Shown here piece after piece: positions 46,664-56,096 of a stretch of DNA of 64,000 nt. A model generated the notes under the pieces. The model made no database searches, was not told the origin of the DNA, and worked only from the letters and a program-made list of their open reading frames with translations. The stretch covers positions 17,295-81,294 of the forward strand of contig JAFEBM010000003.1 in NCBI GenBank assembly GCA_018242685.1, given 5' to 3'. Within the stretch, counting starts at the first letter, position 1, and every line of letters starts with the position of its first letter. Source of the DNA: Nitrospira sp. (GTDB taxonomy: Bacteria > Nitrospirota > Nitrospiria > Nitrospirales > Nitrospiraceae). The translations under genes and the position numbers were made by a program.

Positions 46664-47821
46664 ATCCGACGCGTGATCGCGCCCACGAGTTTCCATCGTG
46701 ATGTCGATCGTGGCTTCGTTCAGGCTCACCCCGTAGTGGGCACGGTTATACGACGTCTCCACGATGTTGGCCTGGGCCTTGGCGATCACCGATGCCAGTC
46801 CTTCCAATGCGCCGGGATAGTCCGGAAGACGCACCCGCAGGCGCAGCCGTCTCCCGTCGCGAACCATGCCCTGCTCGATGATTCTCGCCAGCAACGTGAC
46901 ATCAAGGTTGCCTCCGGACACCAGCACCGCGATGTTTTTCCCCCGATGGCCCGTTTTTGCTTGCAGAACGGCGGCAAGCGCAACGGCGCCGGCCCCCTCC
47001 GCCACCGTCTTCTCACCCTCCAGCAGCATCAGAATCGCCTCCGCAATCTCGTCTTCCTCGACCGTGACGAGCCGATCGACATATTTGCAGGCCAACGGCA
47101 GCGTGCGCGCGCCCGCTTTTCGAACGGCGATCCCGTCGGCCAATGTGGACTTCGCCGGAAGATCGACGAGTTGCTGTTGCTGCAGAGCCGCTTGCATCGA
47201 CGGCAAGCGACCTGTTTGAACGCCGATCACTTGTACCGCAGGGTTTCGTTCCTTGACCGCACAGCCGACTCCGCCGATCAATCCGCCGCCTCCTACGGGC
47301 ACAACGATCACATCCAGCGCGGGATTCTGTTTCAGGAGTTCCAACCCGATGGTCCCCTGTCCGGCGATGACGGCGTCGTCGTCGAAGGGATGAATAAACG
47401 CGGCCTTCCTCTGCACGCTCCGTTCCATGGCTGACTCGCAGGCCTCGTCGTAATTGTCCCCGTGCAACACGATATCCGCGCCGTAGGCGCGGGTCGCCGT
47501 CAGCTTGATGAGCGGCGTCGAACGCGGCATCCAGATTTGCACGGGGATGCCCCGCTGGGTCGCGTGATAGGCCACGCCCTGCCCATGGTTTCCTGCCGAT
47601 GCCGCGATGACTCCCTGTCGCCGTTCGTCGTCCGTCATCGTCAGGATGCGGTTCAACGCGCCGCGTTCCTTGAACGATCCGGTCATCTGCAGATTTTCAA
47701 GTTTCAGGAAAATCGCGTTTCCGCTCAGCCGGGATAGTGTTTTGGAGTGGACCAGCGGTGATTCATAGATGGACGGACCGATGCGGGTTGCGGCTGCTTC
47801 GATCGATTCAAGGTTGACCAT
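46613..47821 (-). CDS. ilvA: Threonine ammonia-lyase
   Basis: This PLP enzyme deaminates threonine to 2-oxobutyrate, the first isoleucine-specific step. The PLP lysine motif is 'LQMTGSFKERGALNRI' near residue 50, and the phosphate-binding loop is 'VIVVPVGGGGLIGGVG' near residue 175. After about residue 315 an ACT-like regulatory domain ('RLRVRLPDYPGALEGLASVIAKAQANIVETSYNRA') closes the 402-residue protein. This single-ACT architecture is the shorter IlvA/TdcB-like form. The ATG at 47821 has AAGGGAG about eight bases upstream. A short leader peptide and terminator precede it, so attenuation is likely. Confidence 0.92.
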   Translation of the reverse strand: MVNLESIEAAATRIGPSIYESPLVHSKTLSRLSGNAIFLKLENLQMTGSFKERGALNRILTMTDDERRQGVIAASAGNHGQGVAYHATQRGIPVQIWMPRSTPLIKLTATRAYGADIVLHGDNYDEACESAMERSVQRKAAFIHPFDDDAVIAGQGTIGLELLKQNPALDVIVVPVGGGGLIGGVGCAVKERNPAVQVIGVQTGRLPSMQAALQQQQLVDLPAKSTLADGIAVRKAGARTLPLACKYVDRLVTVEEDEIAEAILMLLEGEKTVAEGAGAVALAAVLQAKTGHRGKNIAVLVSGGNLDVTLLARIIEQGMVRDGRRLRLRVRLPDYPGALEGLASVIAKAQANIVETSYNRAHYGVSLNEATIDITMETRGRDHASDLLAALTSSRYEFSVVE

Positions 47822-47863
47822 GCTCCGTGCTCCCTTCTCGTGATTCCTCCGCCCTAGACAATA

Positions 47864-47903
47864 AAAAACAAAAAACCCCTGGTGGAACCGAATCCGCCAG
47901 GGG
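47864..47903 (-). terminator. Intrinsic terminator in the ilvA leader (possible attenuator)
   Basis: On the reverse strand an 11-pair stem, CCCCTGGCGGA with TCCACCAGGGG (one mismatch), closes a six-base loop and is followed by a run of T residues (TTTTTTGTTTTTT). The forward strand shows it as A-tract then hairpin at 47876-47903. It lies between the short leader peptide and the ilvA start on the same strand. Confidence 0.8.
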
Positions 47904-47938
47904 CCGTTGCTCGCGTACGTTTCCAGTCGCAGGCAGGC

Positions 47939-48007
47939 TTAGGCGGAGTCGGCGATCACCATCGCCGCCGCCATGCTAATCCCGATGCTCTGCCGAACGA
48001 TCTTCAT
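47939..48007 (-). CDS. Putative 22-residue leader peptide of ilvA
   Basis: The frame runs ATG (48007) to TAA (47939) and encodes 22 residues, of which four are Ile, two are Val and four are Ala, with Ile at positions 3, 8, 10 and 18. It is followed by 35 bases, the terminator hairpin and the ilvA ribosome-binding site. The composition and order match ilv-type attenuator leaders, in which ribosome stalling at Ile/Val codons would favour antitermination. No strong ribosome-binding site is visible before its ATG, and no antiterminator pairing was worked out, so the call is tentative. Confidence 0.5.
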   Translation of the reverse strand: MKIVRQSIGISMAAAMVIADSA

Positions 48008-48116
48008 TGTTGAGTGGATATCGAGTGTGCTTCTCGCACGTGCAGCTTATACCATCAGGCCGTAGGCAGATCAAGAATTGATGAAGGCGACCTCCGCCCG
48101 CTCTCCCGATCCGCGG

Positions 48117-48668
48117 CTACCGTGCACCGGCCTTTGGGTTACGTTGATGGGTAAGGGCGGTCCGCAGCGTCTCTTCATGCTCCTTGCTGAGTGACGTCTT
48201 AAGAATCGTTCCTTCGTACCGTGCAATCCTGGGTAACACCTTGTCTTCGTCAACACTGCGAATCAACAGGAAGATGGCGGATGTGCCTCGCTTGATCGTA
48301 CTTCCTAATTCTTTGATGAAGTTGTCGGGGATCCCATAGTCGCTCAACAGCCCATACTCGCTGGCGGCGGTGGTCATGGCTCCACCCCCGGCCCCTCCGG
48401 CGATGCTGCCCAGCAGTCCAGCCAGGGGATTCATGAAGAGCAGCCCCATCAGTCCTCCCCATAACATGCCCAGCGCGACACCATGCTTGGTGGCGCCTCC
48501 GAACACATCGACGCATTGCTTCAGATGCACTTTGCCATCCTGATCGCGGACGACGATCACCGCATCTTCGAGGTCCAAAACGTATTCCGTTTCCATGGCC
48601 CGCAGTTCGTTCAACACCCGATCGGCCGTGCTGGAATCCTTAAACGCGATGCAGACAAGATCACTCAT
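48117..48668 (-). CDS. DUF1269-family membrane-associated protein
   Basis: This 183-residue protein starts 'SDLVCIAFKDSSTADRVLNELRAME', the DUF1269 N terminus. It has a Gly-rich hydrophobic stretch 'LGMLWGGLMGLLFMNPLAGLLGSIAGGAGGGA' at about residues 85-115, likely a membrane hairpin, and a C-terminal 'SAIFLLIRSVDEDKVLPRIARYEGTILKTSLS' domain typical of the family. The function is unknown; members are thought to be stress or membrane-linked. It lies on the reverse strand, upstream of ilvA and divergent from ccmA. Confidence 0.78.
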   Translation of the reverse strand: MSDLVCIAFKDSSTADRVLNELRAMETEYVLDLEDAVIVVRDQDGKVHLKQCVDVFGGATKHGVALGMLWGGLMGLLFMNPLAGLLGSIAGGAGGGAMTTAASEYGLLSDYGIPDNFIKELGSTIKRGTSAIFLLIRSVDEDKVLPRIARYEGTILKTSLSKEHEETLRTALTHQRNPKAGAR

Positions 48669-48883
48669 GATCCCTCTCCTTTGATTCTACGTGAGTAGAC
48701 ACTATTCGCTGAGGCAGATGGCCAACTTTGTAGCGCATGCACTAATTAACAGTAGGATCATCCTCAGAGCAAGCCGGTCTTCATGAGACTGGCCGACCGG
48801 ATAGACGTTCTCCATTCTCTCGCCCCTTGTTTTTCAACGCCTCGTTCCCTTACTCTCGTCCCTCGCTGTGTGAGGAGTCCCTT

Positions 48884-49504
48884 ATGTTGCAAGCTGTTGC
48901 GCTCCATTGCAGTCGCGGCGAACGGCGATTATTCTCCGATCTCAGCGTCAAGGTTGAGCGGGGGTCGCTGCTGGCTGTGGTAGGTGAAAACGGGAGCGGA
49001 AAGACCAGTTTGCTCCGTATCTTTTCCAGTTTATTGCCGCCTGAACAAGGCTCGGTTTTGTGGGAGGGGCAAGATATCCATCAACTCAAGGAACTCTATT
49101 CGGAACAACTGACGTATATCGGGCACCTCAACGGGATCAAGGAGGATCTGACACCGCTCGAAAATCTGATGAGCGCCATGTCGCTCGCCGGAGAACCCTG
49201 TTCCAACAATGGAGCGAAGGAGGCGTTGGAGGCGATTGGGTTGAAGCGGCCCATTCATCAACTGCCGTCCAAAGTGCTCTCGCAGGGACAGAAACGTCGT
49301 GTGGCGTTGGCAAGGTTGTGGCTTTCCACTCGTCCTTTATGGCTCCTTGATGAGCCATTCACGTCTCTCGACCAGGCTGCAACCGCGGTCGTGACACAGC
49401 GACTGCATACCCATCTGCAGCGTGCGGGGCTGGCGGTCGTCGTGACACATCAGGAGGTTGCGCTTCCCACGGAGATTGTCCAACGCCTGAGGCTGACGGG
49501 ATGA
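48884..49504 (+). CDS. ccmA: Haem exporter ATP-binding protein CcmA
   Basis: CcmA is the ATPase of the CcmABCD complex that releases holo-CcmE during cytochrome c maturation. Walker A is 'VVGENGSGKTSLL' near residue 35, the signature motif 'LSQGQKRRVALARLWL' near 135, and Walker B 'LWLLDEPFTSLD'. At 206 residues it is a minimal ABC domain. The ATG at 48884 has TGAGGAG eight bases upstream, and I prefer it to the longer frame from 48827. It overlaps ccmB by four bases. The whole ccm block is adjacent to hao, the main consumer of c-type haem here. Confidence 0.93.
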   Translation: MLQAVALHCSRGERRLFSDLSVKVERGSLLAVVGENGSGKTSLLRIFSSLLPPEQGSVLWEGQDIHQLKELYSEQLTYIGHLNGIKEDLTPLENLMSAMSLAGEPCSNNGAKEALEAIGLKRPIHQLPSKVLSQGQKRRVALARLWLSTRPLWLLDEPFTSLDQAATAVVTQRLHTHLQRAGLAVVVTHQEVALPTEIVQRLRLTG

Positions 49505-50184
49505 ACGGCTCCAGCATGTGGGAGGCCGTGAGCGGAATCATCCGGCGTGATCTGTTGCTGGCGATGCGGCGCCGTTCGGATGCGGCGATGTCGGTCTTTT
49601 TCCTTGTGATCGTGGTCAGCCTCTTCCCCTTGGGGGTTGGGCCTGACCCGGCGGTGCTGCGGACCATCGGTCCTGGGGTGCTGTGGGTAGCGGCGTTATT
49701 GGCATGTTTGCTGTCGCTCTCACGCGTGTTTACGGCGGATTATGTAGACGGAGCCCTTGAGCAGATGGTCTTGGTTCCTCAGCCGCTGGCGGTGCTGGTG
49801 GTCGGGAAGGTCCTCGCCCATTGGCTGATCTCCGGGTTACCGGTGGTGCTCCTCTCACCTCTGCTCGGGCTCCAATTTGGTTTAAGCGGAGAATCATTGG
49901 GAGTGCTGGTGATGTCGCTCTTGCTTGGGACGCCGACGTTGAGTATGATTGGTGCGATCGGCGCCGCTTTAGTCCTTGGCGTGCGCGGGAGTGGTCTACT
50001 GGTCGCCCTCCTGGTGCTTCCACTTTACGTTCCAGTATTGATTTTTGGAGCCGGCGCCGTCACCAGCAGTATGGCCGGAATCGGCGGTGAAGCAAATCTG
50101 TCGCTACTCGGGGCCTGTCTGGTGCTCTCTCTCTTTTTGGCGCCCTGGGCCACAGCAGCGGCGTTGCGAATCGCGTTGGAGTGA
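49501..50184 (+). CDS. ccmB: Haem exporter membrane protein CcmB
   Basis: CcmB is a six-helix permease partner of CcmA. The protein begins 'MWEAVSGIIRRDLLLAMRRRSDAAMSVFFLVIVVSLFPLGVGPD' and continues 'GVLWVAALLACLLSLSRVFTADYVDGALEQM', both of which are typical of CcmB. The hydrophobic pattern fits six helices in 227 residues. It overlaps ccmA by four bases and is separated from ccmC by nine. The exact role of CcmB in handling apo/holo-CcmE is still debated in the literature. Confidence 0.93.
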   Translation: MNGSSMWEAVSGIIRRDLLLAMRRRSDAAMSVFFLVIVVSLFPLGVGPDPAVLRTIGPGVLWVAALLACLLSLSRVFTADYVDGALEQMVLVPQPLAVLVVGKVLAHWLISGLPVVLLSPLLGLQFGLSGESLGVLVMSLLLGTPTLSMIGAIGAALVLGVRGSGLLVALLVLPLYVPVLIFGAGAVTSSMAGIGGEANLSLLGACLVLSLFLAPWATAAALRIALE

Positions 50185-50193
50185 CATCGGTTC

Positions 50194-50955
50194 ATGAGCA
50201 TGGATATCAACTGGCTCAAGTATTCGTCTCCCCAAGCCTTTTATCCCCTGGCGGGGCGCCTCATTCCATGGTTCGCTTGCGTGGCGGTCGTGTTGATGGG
50301 GGTAGGTCTCTACATGGGGTTCTTCGTCGCGCCGACCGATTTTCAGCAAGGCGAGGCGTACCGGATTATCTTTGTCCATGTTCCCGCGGCCTGGATGTCG
50401 ATGTTCCTCTACGTGGTTATGGCTGTCTGGGCGGGCATCGGCATGGGACTCAATGCGCGCCTTTCCTTTATGATGGCGCAGGCGATCGCTCCCACCGGGG
50501 CGATGTTCACGTTCTTGGCGTTGTTGACCGGAGCCATGTGGGGGAAACCCACGTGGGGCGCCTGGTGGGTGTGGGATGCCAGGCTGACATCGGAACTCAT
50601 CTTATTGTTCCAATACGCGGGGGTCATGCTGTTGCGGACCTCGATCGACGATGTGCGCCGCGCGGACCGGGCGAGCGCCGTCTTTGCCCTCGTTGGGGTA
50701 GTCAACGTCCCGATCATCTACTTTTCGGTGCAGTGGTGGAATACGTTACATCAAGGGGCGTCCGTCAGCATGGCGACAGGATCAAAAATGGCGTCAACCA
50801 TGCTCACGGCCATGTTGCTGATGACGTTGGCTTTCTGGCTCTATAGCATCGCCGTCATTCTCGCCAGGGTACGCTGTGTCATGATTGAACGGGAATCGCT
50901 GCCGGTATGGAATGAGAAGCCGATCGTCATCCAGGAAACGGTGGAGGCTCGCTGA
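50194..50955 (+). CDS. ccmC: Haem-handling protein CcmC
   Basis: CcmC stabilises periplasmic haem and passes it to CcmE. The tryptophan-rich haem-handling motif is 'WGKPTWGAWWVWDARLTSELILL' around residues 110-135, flanked by the conserved His residues ('IIFVHVPAAWMSMF' and the later 'WWNTLHQGAS'). Six helices fit the 253 residues. It shares its last base with the first base of the following short CcmD-like gene. Confidence 0.95.
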   Translation: MSMDINWLKYSSPQAFYPLAGRLIPWFACVAVVLMGVGLYMGFFVAPTDFQQGEAYRIIFVHVPAAWMSMFLYVVMAVWAGIGMGLNARLSFMMAQAIAPTGAMFTFLALLTGAMWGKPTWGAWWVWDARLTSELILLFQYAGVMLLRTSIDDVRRADRASAVFALVGVVNVPIIYFSVQWWNTLHQGASVSMATGSKMASTMLTAMLLMTLAFWLYSIAVILARVRCVMIERESLPVWNEKPIVIQETVEAR

Positions 50956-51140
50956 TGCAGTGGGGAAGCGCATCGGAATTCTTTGCGATGGGAGGGTACG
51001 GGCTCTATGTGTGGACTTCATTTGTGGCCACGGCTCTGTGCATGGGATGGGAAGTGTTGGCCTTGTGGCGTCGGCGGGCTGCGGCGCGCGCCGAACAGCA
51101 CGCTGCATTATTAGGAGGCACCGATGAAACCACGGCATAA
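50955..51140 (+). CDS. ccmD: CcmD-like small membrane protein
   Basis: At 61 residues with one helix preceded by '[26 protein letters not shown]' and followed by basic residues '[12 protein letters not shown]', it fits CcmD. CcmD is the poorly conserved single-span partner that binds holo-CcmE to CcmC. Its position between ccmC and ccmE supports the call. It overlaps ccmC by one base and ccmE by 17. The family is short, so sequence alone is not decisive. Confidence 0.8.
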   Translation: MQWGSASEFFAMGGYGLYVWTSFVATALCMGWEVLALWRRRAAARAEQHAALLGGTDETTA

Positions 51141-51615
51141 ACGCTTTGCTTTTATCGGCCTGGGGCTGCTCGTTTTAGGTGTCGCGACGGTGCTGATCCT
51201 GAACGCCTTTCAGAGTAATCTCGTGTTCTTCTTTACGCCCACTCAGGTGGCGAGCGGCGAGGTGCCGCAAGGACGCAGTTTCCGTATCGGCGGCATGGTT
51301 GAGGACGGGAGTCTCGTCCGCGAAAACGACGGACTGACGGTCCGTTTCATCGTGACCGATACCGCGAAGCGCGTGCCGGTGACTTATAAGGGGATTTTGC
51401 CCGACCTCTTTAAAGAAGGGAAGGGCGCCGTGGCGCAGGGGAAACTCAACGCCGAAGGTACGTTTGTCGCCAGCGAAGTCTTGGCGAAGCACGATGAAAA
51501 TTACATGCCGCCTGAAGCGGCCGAGGCCTTAGCAAAAGCCAAGGCGTCCGGTGCTCAACAAAGTAAATCGCTCGTTGTCCCTCAAGGTAGGCAAGGTAGG
51601 GAAGGCTCACTATGA
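51124..51615 (+). CDS. ccmE: Haem chaperone CcmE
   Basis: CcmE binds haem covalently through a His in the periplasm and hands it to the ligase. One N-terminal helix (about residues 8-28) precedes the OB-fold domain '[32 protein letters not shown]' and '[25 protein letters not shown]'. The haem-binding '[11 protein letters not shown]' contains H-x3-Y. The length of 163 residues is usual. It overlaps the ccmD-like gene and, by four bases, ccmF. Confidence 0.95.
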   Translation: MKPRHKRFAFIGLGLLVLGVATVLILNAFQSNLVFFFTPTQVASGEVPQGRSFRIGGMVEDGSLVRENDGLTVRFIVTDTAKRVPVTYKGILPDLFKEGKGAVAQGKLNAEGTFVASEVLAKHDENYMPPEAAEALAKAKASGAQQSKSLVVPQGRQGREGSL

Positions 51616-53603
51616 TTCCGGAGATCGGTCATTTTGCGTTGATTCTTGCCCTGTGCGTCGCCGTGGTGCAGGGCATTCTCCCCATCTACGGTGCCGCCGT
51701 CGGGAACTCGGCGCTGATGGCCGTTGCCAAACCGGCGGCGCGCGGGCAATTTCTCTTGGTCCTCACGGCGTTTTGCTGCCTTGGCTACGCATTTGCCGAG
51801 AAGGATTTCTCTGTGCTGTATGTCGCGGCCACGTCGAACTCCCAGCTTCCCCTGCATTATCGGTTGGCAGCGATTTGGGGGGCGCATGAAGGGTCGTTGC
51901 TCTTGTGGACCTTTATTTTGAGTCTGTGGATGTTCGCCGTCACGCTTTTCTCCGCTCATCTCCCTGACGCCACACGTTCCCGGATTCTCGGCGTGATGGG
52001 TCTTGTGAGCGTCGGATTTCTTCTGTTCATGCTGACCGTGTCGAATCCGTTCGAACGGCTGATTCCTGCCGCGCTTGACGGGCGCGATCTCAATCCGCTC
52101 TTGCAAGACCCGGGTATGGTGATCCATCCGCCGATGCTCTATATGGGCTACGTCGGTTTCTCGGTGGCTTTTGCGTTTGCCATCGCCGCGTTATTGGGAG
52201 GGAATCTTGATGCCGCGTGGGCCCGCTGGTCTCGCCCATGGACCACCGTCGCCTGGTGCTTTTTGACCGTCGGCATTGCGATGGGAAGCGGCTGGGCCTA
52301 CTACGAATTGGGATGGGGTGGGTGGTGGTTCTGGGACCCGGTTGAGAACGCCTCATTCATGCCATGGTTGGCCGGAACGGCGTTGGTTCATTCATTGGCC
52401 GTGACCGACAAGCGGGGAGGGTTCAAAGTGTGGACTGTCCTGCTTGCCATCATGGCGTTTTCGCTGAGCCTCCTTGGGACGTTTCTTGTCCGTTCCGGTG
52501 TGTTGACTTCCGTGCATGCCTTTGCCACCGATCCAAAGCGCGGTCTGTTCATTCTGGCCTTCTTGGCGGTCGTCATCGGAGGGTCGCTCGCCTTGTATGC
52601 CTGGCGGGCGCCGCGCGTCGGGTTGGGCGGCAGTTTCGCCATGGTTTCGCGCGAAGGGATGTTGCTGGCGAACAACGTGTTGCTGGTTGCCGCGATGGGC
52701 TCGGTGTTGCTGGGTACGTTGTACCCCTTATTCTTGGATGCGCTGGATCTTGGGAAAATTTCTGTTGGGCCTCCCTATTTCGACTCGGTCTTCGTTCCAT
52801 TAATGGTGCCGGCGATCTTTTTAATGGGAATCGGTCCGTTGGCCCAATGGAAGAAGGCGAGCTTGCCCGATTTGGCGAAGCGATTGCAGTGGGCGTTCGG
52901 AGTCAGTGTTGTAACAGCCTTGGCGTTGCCGGTTGTCATGAGAAATTGGACACCTCTCCTGAGTCTTGGCCTTCTTCTGGCCATTTGGATTGTGACGACC
53001 GCGGTGGTGACGCTGCGTGAACGGTTGACTCATGTGAACGGGAACACGCTCGTCGAACGTCTGGCTTCGGTGCCCAAATCCTACTGGGGGATGCTCGTGG
53101 CGCATTGCGGCATTGCGGTCTTTATCGTCGGCGTGACGATGGTCAAGGGTTTTGAAACTGAAAAAGATGTGCGGATGAACGTGGGGGAGACGGCGACGAT
53201 CGGTGACTATACGTTCCGATTCGACGGCGCTCAGGACGTCGTTGGGCCGAACTATACGGCTGCCCGTGGGACCTTCTCCGTGAGTCGCGACGGTCGGGAG
53301 ACGACGGTGTTGTATCCTGAGAAGCGGCGCTATACCGTTCAGAATCAGGTCATGACGGAAGCAGCGATTGATCCTGGGTTGTTACGGGACCTCTATGTGT
53401 CTTTGGGGGAACCGCTGAACGAGGGAGCGTGGAGTGTGCGGCTCTATCATAAGCCGTTTGTGGATTGGATTTGGGGCGGCTGTTTTATCATGGCGCTAGG
53501 CGGCGTATTGGCCATCAGCGATCGCCGGTATCGAATTGCATGGCGTCGGCAAGAGCCGGCCGTACCTGCTTCGACACGAACGGCTAGGCGAAAAGTGGCA
53601 TGA
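51612..53603 (+). CDS. ccmF: Cytochrome c haem lyase subunit CcmF
   Basis: CcmF is the large membrane part of the haem ligase CcmFGHI. Around 15 helices are visible. The tryptophan-rich motif '[30 protein letters not shown]' near residue 240 and '[12 protein letters not shown]' near residue 95 are both diagnostic. The length of 663 residues matches the family. The 3' end overlaps the redoxin gene ccmG by four bases, and the ccmE stop codon lies inside its start. Confidence 0.95.
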   Translation: MIPEIGHFALILALCVAVVQGILPIYGAAVGNSALMAVAKPAARGQFLLVLTAFCCLGYAFAEKDFSVLYVAATSNSQLPLHYRLAAIWGAHEGSLLLWTFILSLWMFAVTLFSAHLPDATRSRILGVMGLVSVGFLLFMLTVSNPFERLIPAALDGRDLNPLLQDPGMVIHPPMLYMGYVGFSVAFAFAIAALLGGNLDAAWARWSRPWTTVAWCFLTVGIAMGSGWAYYELGWGGWWFWDPVENASFMPWLAGTALVHSLAVTDKRGGFKVWTVLLAIMAFSLSLLGTFLVRSGVLTSVHAFATDPKRGLFILAFLAVVIGGSLALYAWRAPRVGLGGSFAMVSREGMLLANNVLLVAAMGSVLLGTLYPLFLDALDLGKISVGPPYFDSVFVPLMVPAIFLMGIGPLAQWKKASLPDLAKRLQWAFGVSVVTALALPVVMRNWTPLLSLGLLLAIWIVTTAVVTLRERLTHVNGNTLVERLASVPKSYWGMLVAHCGIAVFIVGVTMVKGFETEKDVRMNVGETATIGDYTFRFDGAQDVVGPNYTAARGTFSVSRDGRETTVLYPEKRRYTVQNQVMTEAAIDPGLLRDLYVSLGEPLNEGAWSVRLYHKPFVDWIWGGCFIMALGGVLAISDRRYRIAWRRQEPAVPASTRTARRKVA

Positions 53604-54127
53604 ATCGGTTTCTCCTGCCGTTATCGATTTTTATCGTAGTCGTCATCTTTCTGGGGGTGGGGCTCAAGCTCAACCCACGGGAAATCCCGTCTCCTTTGGT
53701 CGGAAAGGTCGCCCCTGATTTTTCCCAACCGCAGCTCTATGATCCGGCAAAAGTGTTTTCACCGGCTGACCTCAAGGGAAAAGTGTGGTTGCTCAATTTT
53801 TGGGCGTCCTGGTGTAGTGGATGTCGGACTGAACATCCGGTGTTGATGGAGTTGGCCAAATCCGGTGAGGTGCCGATTTATGGAATGGATTACAAGGATC
53901 AACATGACGAAGCCATGACCTGGTTGAAGCGATGGGGCAATCCCTATCCCGTGGTCGGGGTGGATGATGCCGGCCGGGTCGGCATCAATTATGGGGTCTA
54001 TGGGGTTCCTGAAACCTACGTCATCGACAAGCAGGGTGTGATCCGTTATAAACAGATCGGACCGTTGGATCCCGACACCGTCGCCAAGAAGATTCTTCCC
54101 CTTGTGAAGCAGCTCGAATCACAATGA
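53600..54127 (+). CDS. ccmG: Thiol:disulfide oxidoreductase CcmG (DsbE)
   Basis: This thioredoxin-fold protein reduces apocytochrome c cysteines in the periplasm. A membrane anchor (about residues 3-22) is followed by the CcmG family sequence 'PSPLVGKVAPDFSQPQLYD' and the active-site 'FWASWCSGCRTEHPVLMELAKSG' (CSGC). The acidic/YGVYGVPETYVIDKQG segment, with the cis-Pro before Glu, is typical. Length 175. It overlaps ccmF and ccmH by four bases each, so the operon is coupled. Confidence 0.95.
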   Translation: MNRFLLPLSIFIVVVIFLGVGLKLNPREIPSPLVGKVAPDFSQPQLYDPAKVFSPADLKGKVWLLNFWASWCSGCRTEHPVLMELAKSGEVPIYGMDYKDQHDEAMTWLKRWGNPYPVVGVDDAGRVGINYGVYGVPETYVIDKQGVIRYKQIGPLDPDTVAKKILPLVKQLESQ

Positions 54128-54585
54128 AACGGCTGATCCTCATTGCATTGCTTCTATCCGGACCAGCTTGGGCAGGGGAAGCCAGGCCGTTGGCCGATGA
54201 TCCTGCCGCCGAGGCGCGACTCAAACACCTCGCCGTCGAGCTGCGATGTCTGGTCTGTCAGAATCAAACATTAGCCGATTCCAACGCCCCACTGGCAGAG
54301 GACTTGCGCCGAGAAGTTCGGGAAATGATTGCGAAGGACATGAGCGACAAAGAAATCATCGATTTTCTTGTCGCGCGGTATGGGGATTTTGTGCTGTATC
54401 GTCCGCCGCTCAAGGCGACGACCACGCTACTGTGGGTGGGCCCATTCGTCCTATTGATGATCGGGGCGACGGCGCTGATCATGACGTTGCGGCGCCGCGC
54501 ACACCAAGTCGTCGATGTGCCGGTGACGGACGAAGAGCATCGACGAGTTGAACAACTATTGGCAGAAGGAGGCAAGCGCTCATGA
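54124..54585 (+). CDS. ccmH: Haem lyase subunit CcmH
   Basis: The 153-residue protein has a signal peptide, then the redox motif 'LRCLVCQNQTLADSNAPLAEDLRREVREMI' with LRCxxC, then one C-terminal helix. CcmH keeps the apocytochrome CxxCH reduced together with CcmG. The 'DKEIIDFLVARYGDFVLYRPP' segment is highly conserved in the family. It corresponds to the N-terminal part of E. coli CcmH; the C-terminal TPR part is encoded by the next gene. Confidence 0.95.
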   Translation: MKRLILIALLLSGPAWAGEARPLADDPAAEARLKHLAVELRCLVCQNQTLADSNAPLAEDLRREVREMIAKDMSDKEIIDFLVARYGDFVLYRPPLKATTTLLWVGPFVLLMIGATALIMTLRRRAHQVVDVPVTDEEHRRVEQLLAEGGKRS

Positions 54586-55874
54586 CCGCTACATTTTGGT
54601 TGATCGTTTCGGCCATGACGCTGTGTGTCTTGGGCCTTCTGCTGAGGCCTCTGGTGAAGCGTCCGTCTGCCGCCACGAGCGAACAGGAAAAAACGCTGCC
54701 GGTCTATCGACAGCAGTTTTCTGAACTGGAGCAAGATCGCGCCAATGGCTTGCTGACGGACGAACAGTACCGAACCGCGCGGAGCGAGTTGGAACGACGT
54801 GTGTTGGAGGAGGCGGGTACTGTCGAAACATCGACCGCCGCTGCGGGAGGGCTCGTAAATCTTCGGGGCGTTGCGCTCTCCTTGGCCATGATCATTCCGG
54901 CCGTCAGTGGGACGCTCTACTGGACATTGGGAAATCCTGCCGCGATGACGCACCCGGCGGTATCAGCATCGCCCGCTCAAGGCGGCCCTGGTGATGATTC
55001 GCAGATGGCCGACAGCCTGAACACCTTGATCGAACAGTTGAGGACGAAGCTCGAGCAGAATCCCAGCGATGCAGTCGGATGGGGACTCTTGGCTCGATCC
55101 TATATGGCCATGGAACGGTACGCCGATGCGGTACCGATTTTCGAGAAGGCCACCAAACTCAATCCAAACAATGCGAGCCTCCTTGCCGACTATGCGGATG
55201 CCCTCGGCGTCCATCAAGGGCGCAAGCTGGATGGAAAGCCGGAGACGCTGATTCAAAAAGCCCTAACACTCGACCCGCACAACGTGAAGGCGCTCATGTT
55301 ATCAGGGACGATCGCGTACAACCGAAAAGATTTTGCTCGTGCCGCCAAGGAGTGGGAAGATGCGCACACCTATCTTCCTTCCGACGACCAGGAGTCATCC
55401 GACCAGTTAAAAGCCAGCATCGCCGAAGCCAAACGGCACCTCGGCGGCGGTCCTAGTATGAACATGTTGGTGGCGAATCCTCCGATGGAACAGAGCAAAC
55501 CAGCCAAGCCGGCAGCACGATCCGGACAGTCTCGGGCGATAACGGGCAAGGTAGTATTGGGATCGAATCTGGCAAGCAAAGCTTCTCTCCCGGAGACCTT
55601 ATTTGTGTTTGCGAAAGATGTGGCTGGTCCACCGATGCCGGTGTCGATCGTGCGGGCGTCGAAAAAGGATTTGCCCTTCACATTTCGTCTTGATGACTCA
55701 ACAAGTCCCATGCCCTCAAGAAAGCTCTCGGACATCGACACGGTGGTCATCGTGGCGCGTTTGTCGAAATCTGGGAAAGCCATGCCGGAAAGTGGTGATC
55801 TGGAAGGTATGAGTCAGCCGATTAAACCAGGAACCGAAAATATCACCGTCGTCATTGATCGGGAACGACCGTAG
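54582..55874 (+). CDS. ccmI: Haem lyase TPR subunit CcmI
   Basis: The protein has two N-terminal helices (about residues 3-22 and 100-118) and a periplasmic TPR domain ('VGWGLLARSYMAMERYADAVPIFEKATKLNPNNASLLADYADAL', 'NVKALMLSGTIAYNRKDFARAAKEWEDA'). CcmI binds the C terminus of apocytochromes and presents them to CcmF/CcmH. The last ~120 residues form a beta domain seen in CcmI/CycH proteins. At 430 residues it is typical. It overlaps ccmH by four bases and ends about 220 bases before hao. Confidence 0.92.
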   Translation: MTATFWLIVSAMTLCVLGLLLRPLVKRPSAATSEQEKTLPVYRQQFSELEQDRANGLLTDEQYRTARSELERRVLEEAGTVETSTAAAGGLVNLRGVALSLAMIIPAVSGTLYWTLGNPAAMTHPAVSASPAQGGPGDDSQMADSLNTLIEQLRTKLEQNPSDAVGWGLLARSYMAMERYADAVPIFEKATKLNPNNASLLADYADALGVHQGRKLDGKPETLIQKALTLDPHNVKALMLSGTIAYNRKDFARAAKEWEDAHTYLPSDDQESSDQLKASIAEAKRHLGGGPSMNMLVANPPMEQSKPAKPAARSGQSRAITGKVVLGSNLASKASLPETLFVFAKDVAGPPMPVSIVRASKKDLPFTFRLDDSTSPMPSRKLSDIDTVVIVARLSKSGKAMPESGDLEGMSQPIKPGTENITVVIDRERP

Positions 55875-55946
55875 CGATCATCATGTCGATGTATGTTTCG
55901 TGAGATGTATGAGCTGCTTCGTTGATCATCATCCACAGAAAATATC

Positions 55947-55975
55947 TTGACAGTCTAGGAGGGCTAAGCTATATT
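55947..55975 (+). promoter_or_regulatory. Near-consensus sigma-70 promoter upstream of hao
   Basis: TTGACA at 55947-55952 is a perfect -35 box. TATATT at 55970-55975 follows after a 17-base spacer. The predicted start near 55983 leaves a leader of about 110 bases before the hao ATG, with AAGGAG about ten bases upstream of it. The strength of the boxes suggests high constitutive transcription of hao-haoB, separable from the ccm operon upstream. Confidence 0.75.
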
Positions 55976-56096
55976 TCGCCGCCATTCTTTTTTGAGAACT
56001 TGCGCAATGAACACATATAGAAACAGAAGTGCATCAGGTAAATATTTTTTGAAGGACAGTGAGCACTGTCCATCGAACGGAAGGAGTAGAACCGTG

